NCBI RefSeq assembly: GCF_900880625.1 | Contig: NZ_CAAHFB010000001.1 | Coordinates: 806,001-870,000, forward strand | Source of the DNA: Halorhabdus rudnickae | Lineage (GTDB): Archaea; Halobacteriota; Halobacteria; Halobacteriales; Haloarculaceae | Length of the DNA: 64,000 bases | Direction: 5' to 3' | In this document: positions 25,943 to 34,481 of the stretch, piece after piece | Position numbering within the stretch: position 1 is the stretch's first letter | Layout: the number at the start of each line of letters is the position of its first letter | Notes under the pieces: generated by a model | The model's input: the letters and a program-made list of their open reading frames with translations, nothing else | The model's database searches: none | What the model was told of the DNA's origin: nothing | Translations under genes and position numbers: made by a program

Positions 25943-28204
25943 ATGGCGGATTCGATCGGACGCAGGCTTCGGGCCGAAGCCCGACGAACCAACGAGCGCC
26001 GACTCATCATATTGGCGGGCGAGTCGGATTCTCATGAGCAAGCCTTGCGGAGCATCGTGGAGGAGGCTGCGCTCGATAGTCAAGATATCACGCTGCTTAG
26101 TCAGGACGCGTTGCTTGGATGTGAGCGGATTAAACCCTCCCATAGCGATACCTTGCTGGGCCAGACCCGCGACGGGATCGTCTACGATGCGAGTGAGCGA
26201 TTCGATCCTGATGTACTCGCCCACGTCGTGGGGGCCATTGCAGGTGGCGGATTGGGGATTCTGTTGACGCCGCCCCTCGATGTGTGGCCGGATCGACGCG
26301 ACGGCTTTGACGGGACACTCGCGGTTCCGCCCTTCGAAATCGAGGACGTGACCGGGCACTTCCGACGGCGTGTGGTCGCGACACTCCGGGCGCATCCGGG
26401 CATCGCGATCGTCGACACCGACACAGGGACCGTCGAGAGAGACGGGTTGACCGAGCCGGTTCCCCGACTCACAAAGACGGGACCGTCGACGCCGGACGAT
26501 TGTGTGTTTCCCGCGGCAGCCTATCGACGGTGTCGGACAAGCGACCAGGTCGAGGCGTTATGCGCTTTCGAGTCACTTCGGGAACCGGGGCGGGCGGTCG
26601 TCGTCGAGGCCGACCGTGGCCGGGGCAAATCGAGCGCCGCCGGACTCGCCGCCGGAAGTCTCGCCGCCGCTGGGCGAAACGTGCTCGTGACAGCCCCCGA
26701 GCGTCGAAACGCCGCGGAACTTCTCGAACGGGCCCGTGAGCTTCAGGGTGATCTCGATAGAGAACGGGGAGATGGCGCCGATCGCGATTCGGCCACGGGA
26801 ACGGACGGCGACCTGCCGATCCGGATCGGGGACGGCTCGGTCCGCTTTGCTCGGCCAACCGTGGCAGCCGACCGGGCCGAGAGTGCAGATGTACTGATCG
26901 TCGACGAGGCGGCCGCTCTTCCCGTTGACGTGCTTTTGACGTGTCTGGACGCCCCGGGTGTCGCGTTCACGACGACCGTCCGGGGCTACGAGGGGACTGG
27001 CCGGGCCTTCGAAGTCCGCTTTCGCGACCGCCTAGTCGAGTCCGACTTCGAAGTGACCGAGCGGACGATAGACGAGCCGATCCGCTACGCCGCAGGCGAT
27101 CCGGTCGAAGTCTGGCTGTTTCGGGCGCTGTTACTCGATGCAACGCCCGCGACCGATCAACTGATCGCCGATGCGACACCAGGGTGCGTGACCTATCGAC
27201 GGCTCGACTCAGCGGCCCTGCTTGAGGACGAGCACCTTCTCCGGGAAGTCTTTGGCTTGCTCGTTGTCGCCCACTACCGCACAGAGCCGTCCGACCTCGC
27301 TCGGCTGCTCGACGCGCCGAACGTCACTGTGCGGCTACTCACTTACGAGGGCCACGTTGTCACGGTCGCGTTGCTGGCCCGCGAAGGCGATCTCCCGGCC
27401 GACATCCGCGCCGACGCCTACGAAGGTGGTCGCATCGCAGGCAACATGATCCCCGACGTACTGACGAGCCAGTTGCGCGACGAGGCGGCCGGCATCCCGG
27501 TCGGCGAGCGCGTCATGCGGATTGCCACACACCACGCTGTCAGAGACCGGGGACTGGGATCGCGTCTACTCGCTGAAATTGCCGAAGAATTCGGCGACGA
27601 CGTTGACTGGCTCGGAACCGGCTACGGCGCGACGCCACCACTCGTCGACTTCTGGCGGGAGAACAGCTACCGCTCGGTCCACCTGTCGACCTCACGCAAC
27701 GAGCGGAGCGGCGAACACTCGGCGATCATGCTCAAGGCGACATCGCCGAACGGTCGGACCCTGCTCGATCGTCACACGACATGGTTACTCGATCGGATCG
27801 AGGGCATGCTCTCGGACCCACTCGCGGATCTGGATCCGGACATCGTCCGGGCCGTCCTCCGATCGATCGATGAGCCACCCGAATTCGATCTCAGTGATTT
27901 CGAGTGGCGCGTGCTCGCCGGCTCGCCTCACGGCGCGGGGCTGTACGACACCGCGCCGGACGCGTTCGCTCGCCTGGCGCTCCGGTACCTCGTCGACGCC
28001 GGGGAGCGGTCGCTCCTGTCAGCCCGCCAGGAGCGCTTGCTGGTGAGAAAAACCCTTCAGGGGCAATCCTGCGAAACTATCGCTCGGAAGTTGGGCTTTC
28101 ACTCCAACCGGGAATGTATGCGTGCGCTGGGCGACACAATCGGGACACTCGTCGATGCGTACGGTGAGGAGGTCGCTAGCATCGAACGCGATCGGTTCGA
28201 GTGA
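25943..28204 (+). CDS. tmcA: tRNA(Met) cytidine acetyltransferase
   Basis: 753 aa from ATG 25943 (MADSIGRRLRAEARR); the frame is also open from 25895. Uses acetyl-CoA and ATP to make N4-acetylcytidine in RNA; archaeal homologues can act beyond the elongator tRNA-Met wobble base. N-terminal DUF1726-type domain, then a RecD-like helicase domain with P-loop VEADRGRGKSSAAG (about 221-234) and DEAAALPVDVLL. The GNAT acetyltransferase domain includes GERVMRIATHHAVRDRGLGSRLL, and the C-terminal domain binds tRNA. Full length compared with the family. Confidence 0.94.
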   Translation: MADSIGRRLRAEARRTNERRLIILAGESDSHEQALRSIVEEAALDSQDITLLSQDALLGCERIKPSHSDTLLGQTRDGIVYDASERFDPDVLAHVVGAIAGGGLGILLTPPLDVWPDRRDGFDGTLAVPPFEIEDVTGHFRRRVVATLRAHPGIAIVDTDTGTVERDGLTEPVPRLTKTGPSTPDDCVFPAAAYRRCRTSDQVEALCAFESLREPGRAVVVEADRGRGKSSAAGLAAGSLAAAGRNVLVTAPERRNAAELLERARELQGDLDRERGDGADRDSATGTDGDLPIRIGDGSVRFARPTVAADRAESADVLIVDEAAALPVDVLLTCLDAPGVAFTTTVRGYEGTGRAFEVRFRDRLVESDFEVTERTIDEPIRYAAGDPVEVWLFRALLLDATPATDQLIADATPGCVTYRRLDSAALLEDEHLLREVFGLLVVAHYRTEPSDLARLLDAPNVTVRLLTYEGHVVTVALLAREGDLPADIRADAYEGGRIAGNMIPDVLTSQLRDEAAGIPVGERVMRIATHHAVRDRGLGSRLLAEIAEEFGDDVDWLGTGYGATPPLVDFWRENSYRSVHLSTSRNERSGEHSAIMLKATSPNGRTLLDRHTTWLLDRIEGMLSDPLADLDPDIVRAVLRSIDEPPEFDLSDFEWRVLAGSPHGAGLYDTAPDAFARLALRYLVDAGERSLLSARQERLLVRKTLQGQSCETIARKLGFHSNRECMRALGDTIGTLVDAYGEEVASIERDRFE

Positions 28205-28249
28205 TCGTCACCACTTGATCCAGTTGTACGTGATTGATATCTGACAATA

Positions 28250-28732
28250 TTACCGACTGAATGAATCAGTTTCGAGTGCCTGTTTGATGTTTTGCAGTCC
28301 GTCACGTTGATGCTCCCGAAGACTATCCATCATCGAACCCAGAATGGTAGTGAAAAACCATTCGACGACCGGGCTAACAGCAGGAATCGACCGCCCGAGT
28401 TCGAGACGTTCGGTCAACACGATACCCGTCTCAGTCGGTTCGATCAAAAATCGAAGTCGACCGCCAAGGATTGACCGCGGAAACGCCACCTCGTACACCA
28501 GCTGACGGTTCGGAACGACCGTCTTCACCCGATATTTGCCACCGATGAGCCGGTCACCGAACCACTCGTACTGGCAGAACACTGAGTCCTCGGTGACGGG
28601 ATCGCCGGTTAGCGATTCGAAATGGATGTGATCGTCGGACATGAGCAGGTAATTGTCGTCCAAGTTCGCGGCGAAGGCAAACATGTCCGTCGGCGACGCA
28701 CTGATCTCGATCGAGTCTTCGAGGACGATCAC
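28250..28732 (-). CDS. SRPBCC-fold protein (polyketide cyclase/START-like)
   Basis: 160 aa from the GTG at 28732, overlapping the TetR stop (GTGA). It begins VLEDSIEISASPTDMFAFAANLDDNYLL, the usual first strand and helix of SRPBCC proteins. A strand-rich middle (EYQWFGDRLIGGKYRVKTVV-like) and a long C-terminal amphipathic helix follow (SMMDSLREHQRDGLQNIKQAL). Such proteins bind hydrophobic ligands in a cavity. The frame is open to 28903, but that part overlaps the regulator gene and is Arg-rich. Third gene of the hydrolase-TetR-SRPBCC operon. Confidence 0.8.
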   Translation of the reverse strand: MIVLEDSIEISASPTDMFAFAANLDDNYLLMSDDHIHFESLTGDPVTEDSVFCQYEWFGDRLIGGKYRVKTVVPNRQLVYEVAFPRSILGGRLRFLIEPTETGIVLTERLELGRSIPAVSPVVEWFFTTILGSMMDSLREHQRDGLQNIKQALETDSFSR

Positions 28733-29334
28733 GACTGGTCTCTCCGGGTCAAACCGACGGCGACACTCCGGATCAAGACATCCCGAGCGGCCTCGTAGTT
28801 CTCGCCGATCTCTTCGCGATGGAGTGCCAGGAACGCGATCGATCGAATCGCGTCCGCAATAGCTTCCGGATTCTGCCCCGAGAGTAATCCTTGCTCTTGG
28901 CACTGGTCGATATACGGGAGCAACCGCTCAACGCTGCTCGTTCGGCGATCCTCAATCGCCTCCGGTGGGAGTTTTCGGTGGAGCAGGGCGTATTCGTCTT
29001 GGGCGAGCAGCGAGCGGGCGAGTTCGTTCGTCTCGATCGCTTCGAACATGCCCCGAAGAAACGCTTCGATAGCGCGTTCCGGATCCTCGTGAGCACCAAG
29101 CGTGTCCTCGACAAGTGGGTCGAATACCCGCTCGCCCTCGCGTTCGATGACGGCTAGATAGAGTTCCGCCTTGGAGTCGAAGAATTGATAGAATGTCCCC
29201 TGGGCGATGCCCACGTCGTCGGTGAGTTCCCCGATCGTCGTCTTCTGGAGTCCGTACCGGGTGAAGCGGTCTCGGCCAGCTTCGATCAACCCCTCACGAA
29301 TCCGATCGCGGTCATCCTCGGTAAACGGACTCAT
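28729..29334 (-). CDS. TetR/AcrR-family transcriptional regulator
   Basis: 201 aa. The N-terminal HTH is typical: REGLIEAGRDRFTRYGLQKTTIGELTDDVGIAQGTFYQFFDSKAELYLAVI. The C-terminal helical domain (about 60-195) would bind the inducer, probably a lipid or acyl-like compound given its neighbours (inference). The start ATG 29334 overlaps the hydrolase TGA by 4 nt, and the stop overlaps the SRPBCC GTG by 4 nt. Probably autoregulatory: a palindrome covers the operon promoter at 30326-30352. Confidence 0.9.
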   Translation of the reverse strand: MSPFTEDDRDRIREGLIEAGRDRFTRYGLQKTTIGELTDDVGIAQGTFYQFFDSKAELYLAVIEREGERVFDPLVEDTLGAHEDPERAIEAFLRGMFEAIETNELARSLLAQDEYALLHRKLPPEAIEDRRTSSVERLLPYIDQCQEQGLLSGQNPEAIADAIRSIAFLALHREEIGENYEAARDVLIRSVAVGLTRRDQS

Positions 29335-30308
29335 GATACCCCCAGTAGCCAGCTGGTGGTGGACGTTCGCAGGGTGAGCATGTTCAGGGCGATCGTTCGA
29401 TGCCCGGCGTCGAACGCCTGCGTCTGGAATCCCCACTTCTTCGATAGTCGTCGAACAGGACCCGACGGTGCAATCTCGTCGTACCGCCCATACAGTGCCA
29501 GAACGTCGTCCGGGTCGGTGGCGAGATCATCGAATTCGATCGGTGTGATGACCTCGAACGCCTGTCTGAGACGGTTCTCGGTAAATCCATGCTCGATGGC
29601 CGCGTCGTGAACGAGAGATTTCATCGGAGATTCACACATTGTTTCGAATAAGTCGACACCGGGAATCGTTAGAACGGCTCTATCAACGTCGGCGAGCGCA
29701 AGCGTCTGAGCAGCGATGTTGCCACCAAGGCTGATCCCACTCAATCCAATGTGCTCATATCCCTGCTCGCGGAGCGCGCCGATCAACGCCCGCGTGTCAG
29801 CTGCCGCCTGGAGGACACCCTCGATCATCCGTGGGATGTCTCCCGAAAGCAGGTACTGGCCCGAATAGTCGGATTCCGGGGGAGCGCGTTCCATGTGATA
29901 CGGATGGGCCATCACGAACACGTCTGCGCCGGCATCCAGGAGCGGTCCGGCCAGGACTCGTTCGGCCCAGAATCCACTCGCCAAGGCACCATGGAGCATC
30001 ACGACTGCCATCTTCGAATCGCCAGCAGCCGGTCGCGTCCATCGTTGACCGCTGACTTCTGCATTGCACTGAGTGGTCGTCATCGGCGACGGGAACCGGA
30101 ACGGCGTCCGTCTCGTCCGGAAACGTCCGCTTGACTCCCCGAAGGACAACGTTGCTGGTTCGACTGTCTCGGGATGGATTTCCCGCGGGGATTGGTCCTT
30201 GAACTGTCTGAGATCCTCGTCAGTCGAGTTGATCGGAGCCCCTGGAAAATATCGAGCGATAAGTCCGCCCTGAGCACGGTCGACGGATCGGTGGATTGTT
30301 CCCGCCAT
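29331..30308 (-). CDS. Alpha/beta hydrolase (serine esterase/lipase-like)
   Basis: 325 aa. Catalytic triad visible: nucleophile Ser in GLSGISLGGNIAAQTLA (G-x-S-x-G), Asp in LALYGRYDEIAPSG, and His in AFDAGHRTIALNML. The oxyanion region is AVVMLHGALASGFWAERVL. The first 95 residues are not hydrolase-like and are not recognised. The ATG at 30308 follows in-frame GTG and TTG codons and fits a leaderless start about 23-28 nt from the TATA element. First gene of a three-gene operon with the TetR regulator and SRPBCC protein. The substrate is unknown, perhaps a hydrophobic ester. Confidence 0.8.
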   Translation of the reverse strand: MAGTIHRSVDRAQGGLIARYFPGAPINSTDEDLRQFKDQSPREIHPETVEPATLSFGESSGRFRTRRTPFRFPSPMTTTQCNAEVSGQRWTRPAAGDSKMAVVMLHGALASGFWAERVLAGPLLDAGADVFVMAHPYHMERAPPESDYSGQYLLSGDIPRMIEGVLQAAADTRALIGALREQGYEHIGLSGISLGGNIAAQTLALADVDRAVLTIPGVDLFETMCESPMKSLVHDAAIEHGFTENRLRQAFEVITPIEFDDLATDPDDVLALYGRYDEIAPSGPVRRLSKKWGFQTQAFDAGHRTIALNMLTLRTSTTSWLLGVS

Positions 30309-30325
30309 CAACACGTTTTTGAACC

Positions 30326-30352
30326 TATGAATAAAAGCATTTTTCGTTCATA
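30326..30352 (-). promoter_or_regulatory. 27-bp inverted repeat over the TATA box (candidate TetR operator)
   Basis: The minus strand reads TATGAA...TTCATA at its ends with partial symmetry inside (9 of 12 positions paired). It contains TTTTAT (30336-30331), 23-28 nt upstream of the hydrolase ATG, the expected TATA position. A repressor bound here would block TBP/TFB, consistent with autoregulation by the TetR gene in this operon. Confidence 0.55.
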
Positions 30353-30500
30353 GAGTCTCCTCAGTTCGGGAGAATAACTCCAGCAACCGCCCAGACGAAT
30401 TCAGATGTGAAACCGATCTAAGAACACAGACACCGACGGGACCAGGGGGAGGACTGAACCGAAACCTACACCCGCCGAGGTGACCGATATAGCGGTAGCA

Positions 30501-32243
30501 ATGGCCGATGCACCAAAAGAGGGCCTCCGGAGCGCGGAGGTCACCGAGGGGGCCGACCGCGCGCCCCACCGGTCGCTGTTTCGTGCCGCGGGACTGAGCG
30601 ACGAGGAGATCCACAACCCGCACATCGGGATCGCCAACTCCTGGAACGAGATCGTCCCCGGCCACGTCCACCTTGATGAACTTGCCGAACACGTCAAAGA
30701 GGGGGTCCGCGATGCCGGCGGCACCCCACTGGAGTTCAACACCATCGCCGTCGACGACGGCATCGCGATGGGCCACGAGGGCATGCGCTCCTCGCTGCCC
30801 TCTCGAGAGGTCATCGCCGACTCCGTCGAACTCATGGCCAACGCCCACCAGTTCGACGGGATCGTCGCGCTTGCCTCGTGTGATAAGATCGTCCCCGGAA
30901 TGCTCATGGCGATCGCTCGGCTGGACATCCCGGCGATCGTCGTCACCGGCGGGCACATGGCCGCCGGGGAGTTCGAGGACGAACCCGCCGACCTCGTGAC
31001 GGTCTTCGAGGGCGTCAGCCAGTACGAAGAAGGGGAGATGTCCGACGAGGAACTCTACCAACTCGAATGCTCGGCCTGTCCGGGCGAGGGCTCGTGTGCC
31101 GGGATGTTCACCGCGAACACGATGGCCTGCGTCACGGAAACGCTCGGGCTCTCCTGGACGGAGTGTGCGACCCACGGCGCGACCGACGACCGGAAGTTCG
31201 AGATCGCCCGCGAAAGCGGCCGACAGATCCTCGATCTCGTCCAGAAGGACGTTCGACCCTCCGATTTTCTGACTCGGGAGGCCTTCGAGAACGCTGTCGC
31301 CGTCGACCTGGCTTTGGGGGGCTCGACCAACACCATGCTGCACATCCCCGCCATCGCTCAGGAAGCCGGCCTCGACATCACGCTCACCGACTTCGAGGAG
31401 ATCGCCGAGCGGACGCCCCATCTCGCGCACATGAGTCCCGCCGGCCCCTGGCGGATGGAACACCTCCGGGACGACGGCGGTCTCCCTGCTCTCTATCAGC
31501 GCATCGACGATCTCTTGCATCTCGACCGTCCCACTGTCGACGAGAAAACCATCGGCGAGCGGATGGAAGCGGGCGACGAACCAAGTGAGGTCATCCAGCC
31601 ACGGGACGACCCAGTCCACGAGGAAGGTGGGCTGTCGGTTCTGCGGGGTAATCTCGCGCCAGAGGGTGCGGTCGTCAAATCCGGCGCGATGGACGAAGAC
31701 ATGCACCAGTTCGAAGGCCGGGCGCGCGTCTTCGAGTCCCAGCAGGCCATGCTCGAGGCCTACGACGATGGGGCGATCGAACCCGGCGACTTCGTCGTCA
31801 TTCGCTACGAGGGGCCGAAGGGCGGTCCCGGGATGCCCGAGATGCTCGAACCGACCTCGAAGATCAGCGGCTCGCCGCGTCTCTCGGGCGAAGTCGCACT
31901 GCTGACCGACGGGCGCTTCTCCGGCGGAACCCGCGGGGCGGCGATCGGCCACGCCAGTCCCGAGGCCGCTGCTGGCGGGCCGATCGCACTCGTCGAGGAG
32001 GGCGACACCATCCGGATCGACGTGGACGAGGGCGTGCTGTCCCTAGATGTCTCGGACGACGAACTGCGTGAACGTGCCGCCGAGTGGGAACCGCCGGAAC
32101 TCGACGCGACTGGCAATCTGGAGCGCTTCGCCGCGCTGGCGACCAGTGCAGCGACTGGTGGGGTGCAGGAAGTGCCTGACCTGCCGACGCCGTCGATCCA
32201 GGTTCCCGACGCCGGGGCAGATCCGACCAGCGCCGACGACTAA
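30501..32243 (+). CDS. ilvD: Dihydroxy-acid dehydratase
   Basis: 580 aa from ATG 30501 (MADAPKEGLRSAEVTEG); a GTG at 30480 is an alternative. Dehydrates 2,3-dihydroxy-isovalerate and 2,3-dihydroxy-3-methylvalerate in valine, leucine and isoleucine synthesis. Fe-S and active-site features: ASCDKIVPGM, CSACPGEGSCAGMFTANTM, LGGSTNTMLHIPAIA, MPEMLEPTSKISG and LTDGRFSGGTRG. Length is normal. No other ilv gene is adjacent. The long opposite-strand reading frame here is a shadow of this gene. Confidence 0.95.
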   Translation: MADAPKEGLRSAEVTEGADRAPHRSLFRAAGLSDEEIHNPHIGIANSWNEIVPGHVHLDELAEHVKEGVRDAGGTPLEFNTIAVDDGIAMGHEGMRSSLPSREVIADSVELMANAHQFDGIVALASCDKIVPGMLMAIARLDIPAIVVTGGHMAAGEFEDEPADLVTVFEGVSQYEEGEMSDEELYQLECSACPGEGSCAGMFTANTMACVTETLGLSWTECATHGATDDRKFEIARESGRQILDLVQKDVRPSDFLTREAFENAVAVDLALGGSTNTMLHIPAIAQEAGLDITLTDFEEIAERTPHLAHMSPAGPWRMEHLRDDGGLPALYQRIDDLLHLDRPTVDEKTIGERMEAGDEPSEVIQPRDDPVHEEGGLSVLRGNLAPEGAVVKSGAMDEDMHQFEGRARVFESQQAMLEAYDDGAIEPGDFVVIRYEGPKGGPGMPEMLEPTSKISGSPRLSGEVALLTDGRFSGGTRGAAIGHASPEAAAGGPIALVEEGDTIRIDVDEGVLSLDVSDDELRERAAEWEPPELDATGNLERFAALATSAATGGVQEVPDLPTPSIQVPDAGADPTSADD

Positions 32244-32361
32244 AACCAACCCTTCTCCTCGGAATCGTCGTTTCGCTGGCTGACTTTGCTACTGTTGCTT
32301 TCAGCACCAACTGTCGGCGTGTGCAGAAGACTTGCCATATACCAGCGTAAAGCATATGTAT

Positions 32362-32658
32362 ATGTCTAAAGCAAGCTCCGATGCCGGCGACGACGAACCG
32401 GAGACGGTACAGATCAACCTTCGACTTAGTGAGGCGTTCCTTGCGGACATCGACGCGACCTGGAAGGAGGAAGGGTTCAACTCCCGGAGCGAGTTCCTCC
32501 GGTACGCCACTCGTGACGCGGTGAAACATCCGGCGTTCTCCCGGGAGGGATGGAAACAGATTGCGGCGAGCGAACACGACCTACGATCAGGAGAGGCGGA
32601 ACTCGTCTCGCGAGACGAGGTGCGTGCGATGATGGGGCAGGGAGACGATACCGAGTGA
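32362..32658 (+). CDS. Ribbon-helix-helix (CopG-family) antitoxin
   Basis: 98 aa. The RHH fold is recognised in ETVQINLRLSEAFLADIDATWKEEGFNSRSEFLRYATRDAV, where the first strand contacts DNA. The C-terminal half (REGWKQIAASEHDLRSGEAELVSRDEVRAMMG) is the toxin-neutralising kind of tail found with RelE/ParE partners. The ATG at 32362 is chosen over ones upstream because conserved sequence begins after it. Its stop overlaps a GTG that would start the toxin gene, now disrupted (32655-32932). It may still autoregulate or neutralise a related toxin. Confidence 0.85.
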   Translation: MSKASSDAGDDEPETVQINLRLSEAFLADIDATWKEEGFNSRSEFLRYATRDAVKHPAFSREGWKQIAASEHDLRSGEAELVSRDEVRAMMGQGDDTE

Positions 32659-32932
32659 CGGTGGCTGGAACTGAGCGTTTACACCGCAAGCTGCCGATCA
32701 GTTCGACAACCTCGACTCACACGTTCAGGATCGAATCGTCTCGAAACTCGATGAGGTCGTCGATTCGACGTGGCGTGATCCCGACGACTTCCTCGAACCG
32801 CTGACAGGGGGTCCATTCAGCAAACTTCGCGTCGGACAGTACCGCCTCGCCTGCGTGCTCGACTGCGAGCAATCCGTTCGCGAAGTCCACCGGATCGAAT
32901 ATCGCAGCGGCGCGTACACTGCCGACGATTAA
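32655..32932 (+). pseudogene. RelE/ParE-family toxin, disrupted near its 5' end
   Basis: Reading frame 2 from 32675 to the TAA at 32930-32932 encodes FTPQAADQFDNLDSHVQDRI, then a middle ending LEPLTGGPFSKLRVGQYRLA and a C-terminus HRIEYRSGAYTADD, a nearly complete RelE-type toxin. However the only suitable start, GTG 32655 overlapping the antitoxin stop, is in another frame, and the toxin frame has a TGA at 32672-32674 where a Trp codon (TGG) would fit. No ATG, GTG or TTG follows in frame near the N-terminus. One lost base plus one nonsense change explains both defects. The 3' end overlaps the convergent aminopeptidase gene by 4 nt. Confidence 0.75.
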
Positions 32933-34020
32933 ACCCCGTCTTCCCACCGGAAGACGCCGTCTCGTTGAATGACTTCCCCGTCGACCGACAGTGTCGTGTC
33001 CTCGCTCATGTCCGCGATCAGATCGACGTGGATCGCGCTCTCGTTGCCGGCTTCCCCGTCCGGCAGGCAGGCATCGTAGGCCCGTCCCAGCGCCAGGTGA
33101 ACGGTCTCGGCCATCTTCTCGTCGAAGAGGATGTTGTCGGTGTAGCGGTCGATCCCGCGATTCATCCCGACCCCGAGTTCACCGAGTCGACGAGCACCAT
33201 CATCGGTCGACAGCAACGCTTCGACCGTCTCCTCGCCTGCGGCCGCTTCGTGCTCGACGACCTCGCCGTCCTCGAAGACGAGATGAACGTCTCGCAGCGT
33301 CGTGCCCCGGACCGTCATGGGGACATCGAACGTAACCTCACCCTCGACGCCAGCGGGAGCGGTAAAGACCTCGCCGCTCGGTAAGTTGTGCGAGTCATAG
33401 TCAACCGACGCGGCGCTGTTGACCGCCGTCCGGTTCTCGATCGAGAGCGTGAGATCCGTCCCTGGCGCGTCGATGTGAACCTCGCTTCCGTCGTCGAGAA
33501 TTGTCTTCAGGCGATCCATCTCCGTAGCCAGCGATTCCCAGTCCCGGAGCGTGGCGTCGTAGACGAAGTCGCGGTACTCCTCGAAAGCCATCCCGGCCTG
33601 CTGGGCAAGCGCACGGGTCGGGTGAAGGGTCTTGACCCAGTCGGTCGCCAGCCTGGCTTCGCGGACTCCCTCCCTGGCCCGGGCGAACGTCTGCTGGCGG
33701 TCGTCGGGGACGTCAGCCGTTCCGGCCGTGTTTCGGGTTCCCTTCAGAACGAGAACTGCGTCCGCGTTGTCGTAGAGTGCGCGCTCGAACTCGGGATCGT
33801 CAGCGAAGTCGCTGTCGTGGGCACGGAGATACGCGCGTTGGATCTCGGCGGAGTGGTAGACGCTGACCAGGTTTGCGCCGCGTTCCCCGAGCGCCTCGGC
33901 GACAGCCACGGCCAGTTCGTGTGCACCCTCGTCGACCGACAGCACGACATCGTCCCCCGACTCGACTCGCGCACTCCAGTCGACCAGAACCTCGGCGTGC
34001 TCCCTGATGCGATCGTCCAT
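32929..34020 (-). CDS. M29-family aminopeptidase
   Basis: 363 aa, full length for thermophilic-type aminopeptidases (AmpS/PepS), dinuclear metal enzymes that remove N-terminal residues. Metal-binding segments: LPSGEVFTAPAGVEGEV (Glu), a Glu and His in FDEKMAETVHLALGRAY, and His/Asp in SAIHVDLIADM. The N-terminal domain has YHSAEIQRAYLRA. Haloarchaeal homologues are cytoplasmic. It stands alone upstream of the thiolase pair, convergent with the toxin remnant. Confidence 0.92.
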   Translation of the reverse strand: MDDRIREHAEVLVDWSARVESGDDVVLSVDEGAHELAVAVAEALGERGANLVSVYHSAEIQRAYLRAHDSDFADDPEFERALYDNADAVLVLKGTRNTAGTADVPDDRQQTFARAREGVREARLATDWVKTLHPTRALAQQAGMAFEEYRDFVYDATLRDWESLATEMDRLKTILDDGSEVHIDAPGTDLTLSIENRTAVNSAASVDYDSHNLPSGEVFTAPAGVEGEVTFDVPMTVRGTTLRDVHLVFEDGEVVEHEAAAGEETVEALLSTDDGARRLGELGVGMNRGIDRYTDNILFDEKMAETVHLALGRAYDACLPDGEAGNESAIHVDLIADMSEDTTLSVDGEVIQRDGVFRWEDGV

Positions 34021-34094
34021 GCGACCAGGACGGACGGCGCGAAGAAAACCGCGGCGAAGTATGCACGCGAACGAAAAGGGAACCGTGACCTGCG

Positions 34095-34481
34095 TCAGGC
34101 GAGGTCGAAGGCGATGTATCGCTCGCCGTTGGTCTCGCTGACGTCAGTCCCGATCGAGACGCTCTCGCCGACCTCGACGTCCTCGCTATCGGCCCGGACC
34201 TGTCCGGTTAAGCGCACGTCACCGAACTCGGCGATCCCCAGCACGAAGGGGACGTCGTCCTCGAAGGCTGGCGTCGGGACGTGCGTGACGTTGTACGTCA
34301 GCAGTTCGCCGGTCTCCGGGAGCGATGCCTCATCGAGATCCTCGCTGGCACACTCGGGACAGAGTCGACGCGGTGGTAGCGAGGCGTGCCCGTTCGCACA
34401 CTCGACGTAGTAGGGTTCGCCCTCCGCTAGGGCGTCCATGAAGTCGTCGTACCCGTCGTCTCGAACCTCGTCGTCGCTCAT
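34095..34481 (-). CDS. Zn-ribbon/OB-fold acyl-CoA-associated protein (DUF35 family)
   Basis: 128 aa. One Cys lies in YYVECANGH and the second pair in RLCPECASEDL, forming a rubredoxin-like Zn ribbon in which His may also take part. The OB fold follows (TYNVTHVPTPAFEDDVPFVLGIAEF). In archaea this protein bridges acetoacetyl-CoA thiolase and HMG-CoA synthase, channelling the intermediate (known for the methanogen complex). The start overlaps the thiolase stop by 4 nt, so the two are coupled. HMG-CoA synthase is not in the window. Confidence 0.88.
   Translation of the reverse strand: MSDDEVRDDGYDDFMDALAEGEPYYVECANGHASLPPRRLCPECASEDLDEASLPETGELLTYNVTHVPTPAFEDDVPFVLGIAEFGDVRLTGQVRADSEDVEVGESVSIGTDVSETNGERYIAFDLA

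Noticed and set aside
30348-31952. 534-codon open frame on the minus strand
   Set aside because: It lies wholly opposite ilvD, whose frame has all catalytic motifs. The minus frame has shadow-like composition and no domain.
32672-32674. TGA in the toxin frame read as selenocysteine or a programmed recoding site
   Set aside because: RelE-type toxins do not use it, no SECIS-like hairpin is seen, and the start codon is also out of frame, so decay is simpler.
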